From the NCBI RefSeq assembly GCF_003418935.1, contig NZ_QVMT01000001.1, forward strand, positions 412,063 through 476,062: DNA of 64,000 nucleotides, read 5' to 3'. This stretch comes from Emticicia sp. C21. GTDB lineage: Bacteria > Bacteroidota > Bacteroidia > Cytophagales > Spirosomataceae. The translations under genes and the position numbers were made by a program. The number at the start of each line of letters is the position of its first letter. Position 1 is the first letter of the stretch. Positions 62,275 to 64,000 of this stretch are shown here, piece by piece. Under the pieces are notes generated by a model. That model was not told the DNA's origin. It saw only the letters and a program-made list of their open reading frames with translations, and searched no databases.

Positions 62275-64000
62275 ATGTCTGCCGAACAAGTTATACTCAT
62301 AAACTTATTGTTATACTTAGTAGGATTTTCGTTTTTATTATTCAAACGAAACACTTTAAGTGAACAATCTGTTGGTTTGCTTTCGGTAACGCTCAATGTT
62401 ATAGGTGTACTTTTCTCGATGGGTATTCGCCTGAGTGATATTATGGGCGACGTAATACACTACGACTGGTTTTATATCGGCGATACGCTCTTCAGTATTG
62501 ATATTATCTTCAACGACCTAACTTTTCTGATGTACTTTCTGGTGCAGTTTATAGCACTTTGGGTACAGGTTTTCTCATTGAAATATATGTCGGGCGACCC
62601 AAGCTTCGGGCGATACTATGCCTATATCAACCTGTTTATTCTGGCAATGGTAGGTATAGTTGTATCGGGGAATCTGCTCATGATTTATATGTTCTGGGAG
62701 TTGGTGGGAGTTTGTTCGTATTTACTGATTGGCTTCTGGTACGAAAAACAATCAGCTACCAATGCAGCAAAAAAAGCCTTTCTGGTGAATCGTGTGGGTG
62801 ATATTGGCTTTCTGATTGGTATATTTCTGATTTACCGTTATTTCGGCACTTTTGATATTAGCTTGATTGTTGAAAAAGCCAAGTTAATTCCGCAGGCTTC
62901 ATTCAATAATCCTTATTTAACTACTATAGGCTTATTGATTTTCTGTGGTTGTGTGGCCAAATCAGCCCAATTGCCTTTACAAGTATGGTTGCCCGATGCT
63001 ATGGAAGGTCCAACACCTGTTTCAGCATTGATTCATGCCGCTACTATGGTGGCTGCGGGGATTTTTTTGATGGCAAGGGTTTTCCCGATTCTTACGCCTG
63101 ATGCACTTCTGGTGATGGCAATAGTAGGAACGCTCACGGCATTTTTTGGTGCTTGCTCAGCACTTAACCAATATGATATTAAAAAACTTCTTGCCTACTC
63201 TACCATCTCTCAATTGGGATTGATGGTAATTAGTCTGGGTATAGGCGCAGTCAATGCGGCACTTTTCCATCTGGTGACGCATGCGTTTTTTAAAGCAGGT
63301 TTGTTTTTATCAGCAGGAGCTGTCATTCATTATGCGCATCATCAGCAAGATATGAGACATATGGGAAATATGCGTAAGCAAATACCCATCATTTTCTATT
63401 GTTATACTATCTGCGCAGCGGCTCTGGCTGGGATTCCGTTATTTTCTGGTTTCCTGTCAAAAGACGCAATCATTGTAGCATCTTTTGAGTGGGCAGCTAA
63501 TCAACCCTCGCAACTCTATTTTATTATTCCCGCGGTTTGTCTGATTGTATCAGGTATGAGTGCCTATTATATGATGCGTCAGATTTATCTGGTTTTTCTG
63601 GAAAGAGAAGACAATCCATTAGAATTAATTTCATCAGGAGCAGTACATTTCTATAGAAACATCGCTAAACGCATTGAAGGAATTGTAAAAGTTGAGGATG
63701 AGACTAATGAAGATGACAAACTTACAATAGAGTCATTTTATGAAGCAATTTCTGTAATAGGTCCCATGGAATTATCTGTAATTGTGATGGCTATTGCGTC
63801 TATCGGCTTTGTTTTTTCGATAAACCCTTTTTATGCTGAGAGCAGTTGGTTTTTCGAGACCTTCCCGCATGAATCTAAAAATTATCACTGGATAGCCTAT
63901 GTGGCTATTCTTGTATCGCTCAATGGAGTTTTGCTAGGCTATATTTATACCAAAGAAGAAAGCTATAGATTAGATAAATATAAAACCCAGCCGGATGGAT
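62275..64000 (+). CDS. nuoL: NADH-quinone oxidoreductase subunit L, 3' end outside window
   Basis: An ATG at 62275 opens a frame that runs to the end of the window (about 575 residues). It is the proton-pumping antiporter-like subunit of complex I. Seen: QFIALWVQVFSLKYMSGDPS, FWELVGVCSYLLIGFWYEKQ, LVNRVGDIGFLIG, the signature PLQVWLPDAMEGPTPVSALIHAA with the transmembrane Lys and Glu network, and LLAYSTISQLGLM. About 14 helices are expected; most are visible. It is 60 kb from nuoD; the neighbours here are a cytochrome c and not other nuo genes, although nuo genes could follow beyond the window. Confidence 0.95.
   Translation, partial: MSAEQVILINLLLYLVGFSFLLFKRNTLSEQSVGLLSVTLNVIGVLFSMGIRLSDIMGDVIHYDWFYIGDTLFSIDIIFNDLTFLMYFLVQFIALWVQVFSLKYMSGDPSFGRYYAYINLFILAMVGIVVSGNLLMIYMFWELVGVCSYLLIGFWYEKQSATNAAKKAFLVNRVGDIGFLIGIFLIYRYFGTFDISLIVEKAKLIPQASFNNPYLTTIGLLIFCGCVAKSAQLPLQVWLPDAMEGPTPVSALIHAATMVAAGIFLMARVFPILTPDALLVMAIVGTLTAFFGACSALNQYDIKKLLAYSTISQLGLMVISLGIGAVNAALFHLVTHAFFKAGLFLSAGAVIHYAHHQQDMRHMGNMRKQIPIIFYCYTICAAALAGIPLFSGFLSKDAIIVASFEWAANQPSQLYFIIPAVCLIVSGMSAYYMMRQIYLVFLEREDNPLELISSGAVHFYRNIAKRIEGIVKVEDETNEDDKLTIESFYEAISVIGPMELSVIVMAIASIGFVFSINPFYAESSWFFETFPHESKNYHWIAYVAILVSLNGVLLGYIYTKEESYRLDKYKTQPDG

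Noticed and set aside
1-64000. tRNA or rRNA genes
   Set aside because: No cloverleaf with a T-loop (GTTCGA-type) and no rRNA segment was found in the intergenic regions on either strand.

Overview
The window looks like a stretch of core chromosome from a low-GC Bacteroidota bacterium, most likely order Cytophagales (Emticicia/Arcicella/Runella-like); the genus cannot be fixed from the sequence alone. Reasons: very AT-rich intergenic DNA, promoters of the Bacteroidota type (TTTG, about 19-21 bases, TAnnTTTG), few Shine-Dalgarno sequences, a bacillithiol-type YtxJ, PorT-like outer-membrane barrels, LytS/LytT-type signalling, a carotenoid lycopene cyclase, and the rsfS-ftsH pair divergent from birA. 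There is no rRNA, tRNA, CRISPR array, intact transposase or phage gene.

Layout. 1-6.9 kb: a partial phosphodiester glycosidase, lone nuoD, lycopene cyclase, lipA, OsmC and YtxJ redox proteins, a YhhN-like membrane protein. 7-15 kb: a PLP alpha-oxoamine synthase-like enzyme, a ScfR-type regulator, two convergent single-domain response regulators, an outer-membrane barrel, exbB-exbD. 15-26 kb: CCA-adding enzyme, DUF2851 protein and pyrF, rfbC, CpsB-type PHP phosphatase, lpxH, a third lone response regulator, an MBL hydrolase and a bacterial FAN1-like nuclease. 25.8-33.4 kb: two DUF2157-type membrane proteins, glgE, two SPOR proteins, pheS, a LytTR-only regulator. 33.8-45 kb: a 51-codon small gene with a palindromic operator candidate, a long purF, a LytS/LytT two-component pair, a phosphatase and thioesterase, an outer-membrane barrel, an ankyrin protein, ftsH, rsfS, birA. 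45-56 kb: the hisS-mltG-thioesterase operon, a 47-residue basic protein that may be a ribosomal protein, a universal stress protein, then a surface-carbohydrate group (methyltransferase, two SDRs, DUF5672, GT9, GT4). 56-64 kb: a large PVC-type haem protein, a second OsmC protein, two tandem YhhN-like paralogues, a VOC protein, a cytochrome c and the start of nuoL, which runs off the window.

Most genes are housekeeping. The parts ordinary annotation does not explain lie between genes. First, at least six intergenic elements are built from degenerate octamers (AGTGATTT, AGTGAATG, AGTGATTG and the like) on one side and their reverse complements on the other. In two convergent gene pairs they supply gene stop codons. 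Second, a 172-bp MITE-like inverted-repeat element sits upstream of a response regulator. Third, there are sigma-54-like sites, one of them a perfect consensus match, upstream of a SPOR protein and a polysaccharide-type phosphatase. Fourth, two small genes have strong promoters and terminators of their own.
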